DNA of 20,924 nt from Clostridiales bacterium (lineage in GTDB: Bacteria; Bacillota; Clostridia; Oscillospirales; Acutalibacteraceae). Location: contig DXXH01000038.1 of assembly GCA_019416395.1 (NCBI GenBank), forward strand, positions 1,127-22,050, in the 5' to 3' direction. Below the pieces are notes generated by a model that saw only the letters and a program-made list of their open reading frames with translations, did no database searches and had not been told where the DNA came from. The first letter of the stretch is position 1, and each line of letters begins with the position of its first letter. A program made the position numbers and the translations under genes. This document shows positions 7,403 through 14,767 of the stretch, piece by piece.

Positions 7403-9988
7403 ATGGACCATGAAAATTCCGAGATCATCAGGGAAGAAGCCGGCGGGCGGATCGTTGACGTCAGCCTGCGGAAAGAGATGGAAAAATCTTTCCTGGACTA
7501 CTCCATGTCCGTTATCGTGCAGCGGGCTCTGCCCGACGTGCGGGACGGCTTGAAGCCTGTTCACCGGCGGATCCTTTACACCATGTACGAAAATACCCTT
7601 TGGCCGGAAAAGGCTTACCGCAAGTGCGCGGATACGGTAGGTTCCGTGCTGGGGCGCTATCACCCCCACGGCGACGTTTCCGTTTACGACGCCATGGTGC
7701 GCCTGGCTCAGGATTTCTCCATGCGCTATATGCTGGTGGACGGCCACGGCAACTTCGGCTCCATCGACGGCGACCCCCCTGCCGCCTACCGTTACACGGA
7801 AGCCCGCATGAATAAGCTTTCCGTGCAGATGCTGCAGGACATCGACAAGGAGACGGTGGATTTTATCCCCAACTATGACGACCGTCTGAAAGAGCCCACC
7901 GTGCTTCCCAGCCATTTCCCCAATATTCTGGTGAACGGCTCCACGGGTATCGCCGTAGGCATGGCTACCAATATCCCCCCGCACAACATGGGGGAAGTGA
8001 TCGACGGCATGTGCGCCCTCATCGACAACCCCGACGCCACCCTGGAAGAGCTGATGGAGCACATCAAAGGGCCGGACTTCCCCACCGGCGGCATCGTCAT
8101 GGGCCGCAGCGGCATCCGGGCCGCCTACGCCACAGGCCGGGGCCGGATCACCGTCCGCGCCCGGGCGGAGATCGAGGAAAACGAGAAAACCGGCCGTTCC
8201 AAGATCATCGTCACCGAACTGCCCTACCAGGTGAATAAGGCAAGGCTCATTGAGAGCATCGCTGACCTGGTGAAGGAAAAGCGGATCGAGGGCATCTCCA
8301 ATATCGACGACCATTCCGACCGGAACGGCATGCACATCGTCATTGACGTGAAGCGGGACGCCTCTCCCCAAATCGTTTTGAACCACCTGTTCAATTATAC
8401 CCAGCTGCAAACCACCTTCGGCGTAATCATGCTGGCCATTGTGGGGGGCGAGCCCAAGCTGCTGAACCTGCGGCAGATCTTGGAAGAGTACATCAAATTC
8501 CAGATCGAAGTCATCACCCGCCGCACCCGGTTCGACTTGAAGAAGGCCCAGGACCGCGCCCACATTCTGGAAGGCTTGAAAAAGGCCATCGATATCGTGG
8601 ACGAGATCATCGCCACCATCCGGGCCTGCAAAGGTGGCAGACCGGAAGCCAAGCTGGCGTTGATGGAGCATTTTGGCTTTGACGACCTGCAAGCCGACGC
8701 CATCTGCCGGTTCCAGCTGGGCCAGTTGGCAGGGCTGGAAATTTTGAAGATCGAAAACGAATTGGACGAGCTGCATGCCCGCATCGCCGACCTGAACGAG
8801 ATCCTGACCAGCGAAGGCCGCCGGCTGGCCATCGTCAAGGACGAGGCCCTGGCAGTCAAGGAGAAGTTCTCCGACGAGCGCCGAACGGAAATCGCCTCGG
8901 TCAGCGGGGAAGTGGATATCGAAGACCTGATCCCCCAGGAAGAGTGCGTGCTGACCATGACCAATTTCGGGTATGTAAAGCGCCAGAAGACCGACGATTA
9001 CCACCAGCAGAAGCGTGGCGGCCGTGGCGTCAACGGCATGAACCGCCGGGAAGAGGACGTGGCCACGGAGATCTTTGTCACCGGAAGCCACGATTATGTG
9101 ATGTTCTTCTCCACCCTGGGCCGGGTGTACAAGCTGAAATGCTACGAGGTGCCGGAAGGCTCCCGTACCAGCCGGGGTATGAATATCAAGAACCTGCTGC
9201 CTCTCCAGGCGGACGAGGGCATCAGTTCCATGATCCGGGTGACGGATTTCGACGAGGACAAATACCTGGTGATGGTCACCCGCAACGGCATCATCAAGCG
9301 GACCAAGCTTTCCGCCTATGACACGGCCCGGAAGGGCGGCCTGATCGCCATCGACCTGGACGAGGGCGACGCACTGAGCTGGGTGCGGGTCACCAGCGGC
9401 AACGACGATTTGATCGTGGCCACCAAGAAGGGCATGGCTATCCGCTTCCATGAAACGGAAGTGCGGGAGCTGAGCCGTACCGCCCGGGGCGTCCGGGTGA
9501 TGAAGCTGGAAGAAGGGGACTGCATTGTGGGCATGTCCATTCTCCGGGAAGGGGGCCTGGTGCTCACCGTGACGGAGACAGGCTTTGGACGGCTGTCCAG
9601 CCCGGAGAATTACCGGATCCAGAAGCGCGGCGGCAAGGGCTTGCTGAACTATCATACGGATAAATTCGGGGACGTGGCCGCCATCAAGGTGGTGGACATG
9701 GACGACGACGTGATTTTGATCTCCGAGGACGGTGTGATCATCCGCATCGCCGCCAGCTCCATTCGTGTGTGCGCCCGGCCCAGTAAGGGCGTGCGGGTGA
9801 TGAAGCTTGCCGAGGGCAGCAAGGTGGTCACCCTGGCCCGTGTGCCTCACGAAGAGGACGAAGTGGACCAGGTGGACATTGAGGACGACGGCACTGCCGA
9901 CGAAGGCGGGGACGTTCCCGAGGAGCCTGATGAGGATACCATCATGGAGCCGGAAGAGGAGCAGACCCAAGAGGAGCCGGAAGAATAA
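7403..9988 (+). CDS. gyrA: DNA gyrase subunit A
   Basis: GyrA carries the DNA cleavage-religation activity and the DNA-wrapping domain of gyrase. The 861-residue product has the catalytic tyrosine in AAYRYTEAR (Tyr131, equivalent to E. coli Tyr122). It has two GyrA-box-like motifs in the C-terminal beta-pinwheel, QKRGGRG (536-542) and QKRGGKG (740-746), which marks it as gyrase rather than topoisomerase IV ParC. The last ~35 residues are an acidic tail rich in Glu and Asp. The quinolone-determining helix reads HPHGDVSVYD (87-96): Val92 replaces the usual Ser/Thr, while Asp96 is kept. The ATG at 7403 is preceded by AAAGG at about 7388-7392, an 11-base gap. Confidence 0.98.
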   Translation: MDHENSEIIREEAGGRIVDVSLRKEMEKSFLDYSMSVIVQRALPDVRDGLKPVHRRILYTMYENTLWPEKAYRKCADTVGSVLGRYHPHGDVSVYDAMVRLAQDFSMRYMLVDGHGNFGSIDGDPPAAYRYTEARMNKLSVQMLQDIDKETVDFIPNYDDRLKEPTVLPSHFPNILVNGSTGIAVGMATNIPPHNMGEVIDGMCALIDNPDATLEELMEHIKGPDFPTGGIVMGRSGIRAAYATGRGRITVRARAEIEENEKTGRSKIIVTELPYQVNKARLIESIADLVKEKRIEGISNIDDHSDRNGMHIVIDVKRDASPQIVLNHLFNYTQLQTTFGVIMLAIVGGEPKLLNLRQILEEYIKFQIEVITRRTRFDLKKAQDRAHILEGLKKAIDIVDEIIATIRACKGGRPEAKLALMEHFGFDDLQADAICRFQLGQLAGLEILKIENELDELHARIADLNEILTSEGRRLAIVKDEALAVKEKFSDERRTEIASVSGEVDIEDLIPQEECVLTMTNFGYVKRQKTDDYHQQKRGGRGVNGMNRREEDVATEIFVTGSHDYVMFFSTLGRVYKLKCYEVPEGSRTSRGMNIKNLLPLQADEGISSMIRVTDFDEDKYLVMVTRNGIIKRTKLSAYDTARKGGLIAIDLDEGDALSWVRVTSGNDDLIVATKKGMAIRFHETEVRELSRTARGVRVMKLEEGDCIVGMSILREGGLVLTVTETGFGRLSSPENYRIQKRGGKGLLNYHTDKFGDVAAIKVVDMDDDVILISEDGVIIRIAASSIRVCARPSKGVRVMKLAEGSKVVTLARVPHEEDEVDQVDIEDDGTADEGGDVPEEPDEDTIMEPEEEQTQEEPEE

Positions 9989-10092
9989 GGGAAAGATGCT
10001 TTCATAGGAGAGTGTTTCCCGGACAGGCAAAGTAGCCGCCTGGAAAGCCCGGCGGCGGAAGATTCCAACCCCGTTCGGACAGGGGCTGCTCC

Positions 10093-10252
10093 GGCCGGGG
10101 ACTGGCTGGAACTCCCTTCCAAAAAGCCGTCAGGCCACTGGAGATCTGAAGCCGAGAGCCGCAACTCCCTTTTAGTGGGCCGTCAGGCCATGGAGATCTA
10201 AAGCCGGGACTCGCAATTCCTCTTTAGTGGGCCGCTAGGCCATGAATATCTG
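10093..10252 (+). repeat. Three imperfect 52-53 bp tandem repeats
   Basis: The stretch 9989-10343 has no convincing gene. Within it, a unit containing AACTCCCTT, GCCGTCAGGCCA and GGAGATCT occurs three times: about 10093-10148, 10150-10200 and 10202-10252. Anchor AACTCCC starts at 10110 and 10163, and its diverged form AATTCCT at 10215. Copies 2 and 3 are closest; copy 1 differs in its middle. In one frame copies 2 and 3 would read RNSLLVGRQAMEI and RNSSLVGR, each ending in a stop, but there is no open frame through all three. Left of the array, GCCGCC/GGCGGC (10035-10040/10051-10056) can form a hairpin. I do not recognise the repeat; it may be a dispersed intergenic element or a small RNA. 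Confidence 0.7.
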
Positions 10253-10261
10253 AAAAACGGA

Positions 10262-10297
10262 CAAAAAAAGACCTGCCGTAAGGCAGGCCTTTTTTAT
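10262..10297. terminator. Bidirectional terminator between gyrA and lipoprotein gene
   Basis: An A7 run, the stem CCTGCC-gtaa-GGCAGG and a T6 run form a symmetrical intrinsic terminator. It stops gyrA transcripts from the left and the minus-strand lipoprotein transcript from the right. Confidence 0.93.
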
Positions 10298-10343
10298 TGG
10301 GCAATTTCTGTACGTTCGATTAAGAGGGTTGTGTGTTTGGCGG

Positions 10344-10955
10344 TCAGCCCACCGCTTCCTCATCGGTAGAGGGGAATTGGGGCATCTTCCCTGTGGCTTC
10401 ATACACGGTTTGGCACAAGGTCTTGGCCCGGTCCCGGTAATAGTCCACAGTCAGCTTGGCCGCGTTCAGGGGGTCTTCGCTGTTTTCGTCCTGGATCTTC
10501 TGGATCTCCCCGTCCAGGTTTTTTTCCCAGGTCTTCTGCTCTTCCTGGAACGCTGTAAGGGTTTCCCCTGCCAGGGCCGATTCCCCGTCGCTGTAGGCGG
10601 TCTGGATCACCGTTTGCCAACGGCTGAGGGCTTTGTTGTACGCCTTTTGGATCAGGCCGTTGGAAGTGGCGTATACCAAATCATCTTCCAGCTTGGCGTC
10701 AATGGGGTTGGCTTCGAATTCTTCCTCAAAATCCCCCGAGGGCGCCACCGTGACCTGGGGCGTGGGAGTAGCTTCCGCGCTGGGAGCAGGTGTGGGCGTT
10801 GGCGTAGGCGTAGGGGTGGGTTCACTTTCCACAACGCTTACGGAAGGTGTGGAATCTTGGGAAGAGCTTTCCTTCTCCACCTGGGAACACGCCCCGGCGC
10901 TCAATAACAGTCCGGCGCAAAGGGCCAGAGCTAAAAATCGTTGGAATCCTTTCAT
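10344..10955 (-). CDS. Small secreted lipoprotein, unknown function
   Basis: The 203-residue product has a lipoprotein signal peptide: basic MKGFQR, a hydrophobic core and the lipobox SAGAC with Cys23 as the lipidation site. A Ser-rich stretch and about six Pro-Thr pairs form an extended linker, followed by a helical, charged domain of about 130 residues. I do not recognise that domain. AAGGAG lies on the minus strand just upstream of the ATG (10961-10966). The IS110 element begins within this ribosome site, so anything that once transcribed the gene from upstream, including the NUDIX gene, is now 1.5 kb away. A TATAAT on the minus strand at 10970-10975 is too close to serve as its promoter. 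Confidence 0.85.
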   Translation of the reverse strand: MKGFQRFLALALCAGLLLSAGACSQVEKESSSQDSTPSVSVVESEPTPTPTPTPTPAPSAEATPTPQVTVAPSGDFEEEFEANPIDAKLEDDLVYATSNGLIQKAYNKALSRWQTVIQTAYSDGESALAGETLTAFQEEQKTWEKNLDGEIQKIQDENSEDPLNAAKLTVDYYRDRAKTLCQTVYEATGKMPQFPSTDEEAVG

Positions 10956-10968
10956 GATCGGCTCCTTG

Positions 10969-10974
10969 TATTAT
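10969..10974 (+). promoter_or_regulatory. Left-end -10 half of a circle-junction promoter
   Basis: TATTAT starts four bases inside the element. In the integrated form no good -35 lies 17 bases upstream. When the two ends are joined it lies exactly 17 bases after TTGACT at 12485-12490. Confidence 0.75.
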
Positions 10975-10980
10975 AGAGTA

Positions 10981-11180
10981 GTAGTTATTAGAGCCCCTCT
11001 CCAAGGGCTGTGCTACACTGTAAGGGATGCTGTGGATTGGTTGGCGGCTCCTACCACAAGATGGTTCACGAAAGGTTCCAACCACAGCCCCTTACAATTT
11101 TGTTAATCAGTTAAATACCGCCAGACGGTTTATGTGGAACAAGGCTACAAAAGTAAGGTGTACTGTGGATGCAGCATCAC
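10981..11180 (+). ncRNA. IS110 bridge RNA (predicted)
   Basis: A 5' hairpin AGCCC/GGGCT (10992-10996/11005-11009) is followed by two large loops. Target loop: stem GCTGTGG/CCACAGC (11029-11035/11082-11088), extended by TGTAAGGG/CCCTTACA (11019-11026/11089-11096). It holds left guide CGGCTCCT (11045-11052), apical hairpin ACCA/TGGT (11053-11056/11062-11065) and right guide GAAAG (11070-11074). Donor loop: stem CCTTAC..TTTT/AAAAGTAAGG (11090-11101/11149-11158), left guide GTTAATC (11102-11108), apical hairpin ACCG/CGGT (11117-11129), right guide ACAAG (11139-11143). The left guides equal the DNA at the left flank and right end; the right guides are reverse complements of the right flank and left end. 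This is the IS621-type layout. Ends of the RNA are estimates. Confidence 0.8.
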
Positions 11181-11204
11181 ATATTTTCTCTGGAGGTATT
11201 TGTT

Positions 11205-12386
11205 ATGGTAGTTTCTGTTGGCATTGATGTCTCAAAAAACAAGCATGATTGCTTCATTGTAAGCTCAGAGGGTGAAGTTCTGGCGGATGTTTTTACTATC
11301 CCTAACAACATGGACGGTTTTGATGCTCTACTGGAAAAAATTCGAGCTTGTACTACACCGCAGGACAAAATAAAAGTAGGGCTTGAGGCAACCGGGCATT
11401 ACAGCTACAACATTCTTGGGTTTCTTCTGGACAACGGTCTGGCCACCTATGTCTTGAATCCCTTACGCACGAATCTCTACCGGAAAAGTCTCAGCCTGCG
11501 AAAGACCAAGACCGACCGTGTAGATGCTCGAACCATTGCTGCTATGCTGTTATCCGATGTGGGCCTCAAACCCTACACGAATACAGCATATCACAACGAG
11601 GAACTAAAGTCACTCACCAGATACCGTTTTGACAAGGTGAAAGAACGAGCAAAGCTGAAAAGCTCAATTTCCAGACTGGTTTGCATTCTCTTCCCTGAAC
11701 TGGAGAAGCTGGTGTCCTCTCTCCATTTGGCGACTGTCTACGCTCTGCTGGAAGAGTTTCCAGGTTCCAAACAGATTGCCAAGGCACACCTGACAAGGCT
11801 CAAAACCCTTTTGGGGAACGCCTCCAAAGGTCGCTACGGTCGGGATATGGCTGTTACTATCCGGAGCGCTGCTCAGAATTCTGTTGGGTCCTGTATGCCT
11901 GCCAAATCCCTGGAATTGCAACATACCATCCGGCTTATCCGTGAATTGGATGCTGAGATCGCTGAAATCGAGGCTGAAATTGAGACAATGATGGACAAGA
12001 TACAGTCTCCCATTATAACTATCCCTGGCATGGGCTTTCGTATGGCTGCCATGATTCTTGCTGAAATCGGCGACTTCTCTCGGTTTGAGTCACCGGACAA
12101 ATTATTGGCCTACGCCGGAATGTCGCCTTCTACTTACCAGTCCGGGCAGCTCAAAAATTGCTATCCCCACATGGAGAAGCGTGGCTCTCGATACTTACGC
12201 TACGCTCTTTACAACGCAGCCAAGTATGTCTGTCACTGGGACCCAACCTTTGCTGCTTACCTTGCTAAGAAAAGAGATGAAGGCAAACACTACAATGTCG
12301 CACTTTCTCATGCCACCAAAAAGTTAGTTCGTCTGCTGTTTGCCCTGGAAAGATCCAGACAGCCTTATTCCAGCTTGGCGGCCTAA
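11205..12386 (+). CDS. IS110-family DEDD recombinase (transposase)
   Basis: The 393-residue product is an IS110-type recombinase that inserts and excises its element under guidance of a bridge RNA. The N-terminal RuvC-like domain has GIDVSK (Asp8), LEATGHY (Glu61) and KTDRVDART (Asp104, Asp107), the DEDD tetrad. The C-terminal Transposase_20 domain has IPGMGF followed by LAYAGMSPSTYQSG, where Ser313 of the YQSG is the likely nucleophile. Length is normal and the frame is intact, so the enzyme is probably active. The ATG at 11205 is chosen because TGGAGG (11191-11196) is 8 bases upstream; the in-frame ATG at 11169 lacks a ribosome site and falls in the bridge-RNA region. No cargo gene is present. 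Confidence 0.95.
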   Translation: MVVSVGIDVSKNKHDCFIVSSEGEVLADVFTIPNNMDGFDALLEKIRACTTPQDKIKVGLEATGHYSYNILGFLLDNGLATYVLNPLRTNLYRKSLSLRKTKTDRVDARTIAAMLLSDVGLKPYTNTAYHNEELKSLTRYRFDKVKERAKLKSSISRLVCILFPELEKLVSSLHLATVYALLEEFPGSKQIAKAHLTRLKTLLGNASKGRYGRDMAVTIRSAAQNSVGSCMPAKSLELQHTIRLIRELDAEIAEIEAEIETMMDKIQSPIITIPGMGFRMAAMILAEIGDFSRFESPDKLLAYAGMSPSTYQSGQLKNCYPHMEKRGSRYLRYALYNAAKYVCHWDPTFAAYLAKKRDEGKHYNVALSHATKKLVRLLFALERSRQPYSSLAA

Positions 12387-12484
12387 TTCCATCTTGTTAG
12401 CCTACGCCGGGGTCCCTACGGACCTCTGCTTTGCTATACCTTTCTTGAACTATCTCTTTTCACCACCACCATTCATTTTTGGGG

Positions 12485-12490
12485 TTGACT
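12485..12490 (+). promoter_or_regulatory. Right-end -35 half of a circle-junction promoter
   Basis: TTGACT lies 13 bases from the right edge of the element. Adding the four left-end bases CTTG gives a 17-base spacer to TATTAT. On circularisation this would drive the bridge RNA and recombinase; when integrated it points out toward the NUDIX gene, antisense to it. Confidence 0.75.
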
Positions 12491-12573
12491 TTTAATAGTT
12501 AATCTTTCTCCATCAGGACATTCCGCCACGCTGGTTCCGGCTTGGGACAGGCCGGGATCTCTCCCGGGTCCCT

Positions 12574-13116
12574 TTATAACAGCCCCTTTTTCACCAGGGC
12601 GGCGGTCTTTAAAATCCCCACTTGGGTCTTGCTGTCGGGGATTTCGTTATTTAACACCATTTCCACGGCTTTGTCAAGGGGAATGCGCAGGTTTTGCAGG
12701 AACTCGTCCGGGTCCAGGTTCAGCTCCCCGGTCTCCTTGTCCACCCGGCAGGCCCATAGCCGGATAATCTCTCCGCAATAGCCGGGGGTGGGGTACAGGT
12801 TCCCCAGGGACACATAGTTTTTCCCCGTGGTGCCTGTCTCTTCCATCTGCTCCCGCTTCATGGCCTCAAAGGGGTCTTCCCCCGCTTCCAGCTTGCCTGC
12901 GGGCAGCTCCAACAGGACCTCTTTGTAGGGGCACCGGAATTGCTTGACGAAAATCAGCTCGTTGTCCCCGGTGAGTATGGCCACGCTCACCCCGCCCGGG
13001 TGATCGACGATCTCCCGCTTGGCCAGGGCGCCGTTGTCCAGCTCCACGTCGTCCACGTGTACCCGGATCAGGTGGCCGTCAAACACAGTGGTGTCCTTCA
13101 GTGTTTTCTCGTTCAT
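12574..13116 (-). CDS. NUDIX hydrolase, probable ADP-ribose pyrophosphatase
   Basis: The 180-residue product contains a full Nudix box: Gly74, five residues, Glu80, seven residues, then REQMEETGT (88-96), which binds Mg2+ and cleaves nucleoside diphosphates linked to another moiety. The preceding FVKQFRCPY and LELPAGKLEAGE segments are typical of the ADP-ribose pyrophosphatase (NudF/YqkG) subgroup, which yields AMP and ribose 5-phosphate. The start at 13116 is fixed by GGAGG (13124-13128 on the minus strand); an upstream ATG at 13137 adds only seven residues and overlaps that site. It lies 74 bases downstream of the DUF1015 gene on the same strand and is likely co-transcribed. Exact substrate is inferred. 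Confidence 0.92.
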   Translation of the reverse strand: MNEKTLKDTTVFDGHLIRVHVDDVELDNGALAKREIVDHPGGVSVAILTGDNELIFVKQFRCPYKEVLLELPAGKLEAGEDPFEAMKREQMEETGTTGKNYVSLGNLYPTPGYCGEIIRLWACRVDKETGELNLDPDEFLQNLRIPLDKAVEMVLNNEIPDSKTQVGILKTAALVKKGLL

Positions 13117-13190
13117 AAGGATTCCTCCAGTTTCCATTTGGTTTGTGTATCCGTTGAAAGTCCCGCCCGTTCACGCCCTCGAAAACTCCC

Positions 13191-14477
13191 TTACTCTTCC
13201 AGGGAGTTGATCACCAGTCCGGTAATCAGCTTGGGGTAAAAATAGGTGGATTTCTGGGGCATCTTCTCCCCGTTGGAAGCCACCTGGCCGATTTCTTCCA
13301 CCCGGGTGGGATTCAACAGGAAACAGCACTGGCTCTCCCCCTTGTCCACCGATTCTTCCGCCTCTTCCGCCGAACGGGTATAAGTGAGGTTCTTCTGGTT
13401 GGCCATGTTCTCCTTGTCGATGCCCAGCAGCCGTTCCAGCACCAGGCTGTGCAGAATGGACACGTCCAGCATTTGGTAAGCCTGGCTTTTTTCCGGCAGC
13501 AGGGCGCTCATCACCGCCGGGTCCTTCAGCACCAGAACGGTCCAGGCGCTGCCGTCGTACAGGGCGAAGGCGTGTTTCCCCTCTTCGTACAGGGTATCCA
13601 GGGTTTTCTGGCTCTCTTCCCGGCTGCTCTGAGGCAGCAGGTCAAAATTCTCCCCACAGGCCGCCAAAAGCCCGGCGCTGTCAAAGGCAGGAAGGCCCCG
13701 GATCAGCCGGTGGGTGGGGAAGACCACCAGGCCCGGGTCGGCCATGTCCGTCAGGGTCATGAGTATGTACTCGCTGCCCGGCAGGTAAGCCCCCTGCTCC
13801 CGGATGGTGTCCCGGTAGCGCAGGCCCGTTTCGTACCGGTGATGGCCGTCGGCGATGTACAGCTTCCGGCCGGCGAAATCTTCCCGCAGGGCCTCTATGG
13901 CCACTGGGTCGTTGATGACCCACAGCCGGTGGGTCACCAGGCCGTCGGAGAATTCATACCGGGGCGGGCAGGACTGGGAAAGATTCTTCAGCCGCTGGGC
14001 TGTCACGTGGTGTTCGTCCTGGTACAGGGAGTAGATGGAGCTGAAATTGCACCGGGTGGCGGACAGCAGCTGGAACCGGTCCTCCTTGGCTTTGCTCAAG
14101 GTCTCCTCATGGGGCAATACCACCCCGTTCTGGAAATCCTCCAGCCGGACCCGGCACACCAGGCCCCGGACTTTTTTCGATTCCCCATGGTCCACCTTGG
14201 AGAGGAATTCTTCCTCGTAGAGGTAAAAACCCTCTTCCAGGTCGTACCGGAGAACTCCCTCTTCCCGCCACTGGTTCAATACCCGGGCGGCTTCTTCATA
14301 GGGATTTTCCCCCTCTTTGGGAAGCTCCAGCCGGATGATGTTGTGCCCGTTGCGGGCAAGGTATTCCCGGCGCTGGTCCTCGCTGATAATGTCATAGGGG
14401 GGACAGGTCAAATCCTGGATCTCCCCCCCTTTCTCAAGATCGTAACGCAATGCCCGAAAAGGCCTGATGTCTGCCAT
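13191..14477 (-). CDS. DUF1015 family protein
   Basis: The 428-residue product opens MADIRPFRALRYD and contains LTCPPYDIIS (about residue 23-32), a GVVLPHEETLSKAKEDR segment and ADGHHRYETG (209-218). These are the conserved signatures of the DUF1015 family. The biochemical role is not established; the repeated His/Asp/Glu motifs suggest a metal- or nucleotide-dependent enzyme, but this is inference. The family's usual length is about 410-430. The start at 14477 is chosen because AAGGAAG lies about 8 bases upstream and the conserved N-terminus begins there; the 25 extra residues of the longer frame are unlike the family. It heads a minus-strand operon with the NUDIX gene. Confidence 0.9.
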   Translation of the reverse strand: MADIRPFRALRYDLEKGGEIQDLTCPPYDIISEDQRREYLARNGHNIIRLELPKEGENPYEEAARVLNQWREEGVLRYDLEEGFYLYEEEFLSKVDHGESKKVRGLVCRVRLEDFQNGVVLPHEETLSKAKEDRFQLLSATRCNFSSIYSLYQDEHHVTAQRLKNLSQSCPPRYEFSDGLVTHRLWVINDPVAIEALREDFAGRKLYIADGHHRYETGLRYRDTIREQGAYLPGSEYILMTLTDMADPGLVVFPTHRLIRGLPAFDSAGLLAACGENFDLLPQSSREESQKTLDTLYEEGKHAFALYDGSAWTVLVLKDPAVMSALLPEKSQAYQMLDVSILHSLVLERLLGIDKENMANQKNLTYTRSAEEAEESVDKGESQCCFLLNPTRVEEIGQVASNGEKMPQKSTYFYPKLITGLVINSLEE

Positions 14478-14519
14478 GGGGTCACTTCCTTTCCCTTTCT
14501 GAAAAATCCTATCCTCATT

Positions 14520-14548
14520 ATTGTAGCCATTTCCCCCTGGCCCGTCAA
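14520..14548 (-). promoter_or_regulatory. Sigma-A promoter for DUF1015 operon
   Basis: On the minus strand TTGACG (14543-14548) and TACAAT (14520-14525) are 17 bases apart, about 40 bases upstream of the DUF1015 start. The transcript would cover DUF1015 and NUDIX, and originally perhaps the lipoprotein. Confidence 0.82.
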
Positions 14549-14662
14549 CCAAAAAACTGGGGAAAACAGCGGTAAACTGGGCAAAGCGTCACGGGCCTTT
14601 CACCCAAAGTTCACATATCCCGGTTAAAATAAGGAAAACCATGGCGCGAATGGGGAAAACTC

Positions 14663-14691
14663 TTGCAAATAAGGCCATTTTGCGGTACTAT
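14663..14691 (+). promoter_or_regulatory. Sigma-A promoter for the ABC/GldG operon
   Basis: TTGCAA (14663-14668) and TACTAT (14686-14691) have a 17-base spacer. The ~70-base leader that follows contains a GC-rich inverted repeat (GCCGG at 14711-14715 with CCGGC at 14733-14737) before the AGGAGG ribosome site (14752-14757). It is divergent from the DUF1015 promoter, with about 115 bases between the two. Confidence 0.75.
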
Positions 14692-14767
14692 GGTAAGGCT
14701 ATAAACACCGGCCGGCCCGCCTTGGGGGGCCTCCGGCGAAAAGACGGAAACAGGAGGAATCACGGAC

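Larger units (their letters stand above)
10965..12503 (+). mobile_element. IS110-family insertion sequence, about 1,539 bp
   Basis: The element is a DEDD recombinase gene flanked by a 240-base left end and a 117-base right end, with no terminal inverted repeats, as in IS110-type elements. It is visibly more AT-rich than its neighbours, a sign of recent arrival. The boundaries come from three independent agreements: bridge-RNA target guides matching both flanks, donor guides matching both ends, and a promoter formed when the ends are joined. All place a CT core at 10965-10966 and again at 12504-12505. Both cores are followed by T, so the edge could shift by one base. The right end carries a small GGTCC/GGACC hairpin (12411-12424). 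Placing the RNA in the left end matches the IS110 group, not the IS1111 group. Confidence 0.88.

Noticed and set aside
7346..10030. An 894-codon open frame on the minus strand
   Set aside because: It lies exactly opposite gyrA and is rich in His, Gly, Asp and Val in the way antisense frames of GC-rich genes are; it has no recognisable domain. The same applies to long minus frames opposite gyrB, recF, the GldG-like gene, DUF4340 and the binding-protein gene.
10970..10975. TATAAT on the minus strand as promoter of the lipoprotein gene
   Set aside because: It is only 14 bases from the start codon, so transcription would begin within the ribosome site, and no -35 lies 17 bases upstream. The sequence is inside the IS left end.
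11169..11204. Upstream ATG for the IS110 recombinase
   Set aside because: The 12 added residues fall in the bridge-RNA hairpin region and precede the TGGAGG site; the family N-terminus (VGIDVSK) begins right after the ATG at 11205.
12510..12514. Alternative right edge of the IS using CCATC pairing with GATGG in the target loop
   Set aside because: GATGG belongs mostly to the apical hairpin of the loop and this edge does not pair the CT core; the GAAAG/CTTTC choice pairs the core and also gives the 17-bp junction promoter.
12552..12567. Terminator after the NUDIX gene
   Set aside because: CCGGGA-TCTC-TCCCGG is a good hairpin, but on the minus strand no U-run follows it, so read-through to the lipoprotein gene seems to have been the original design.
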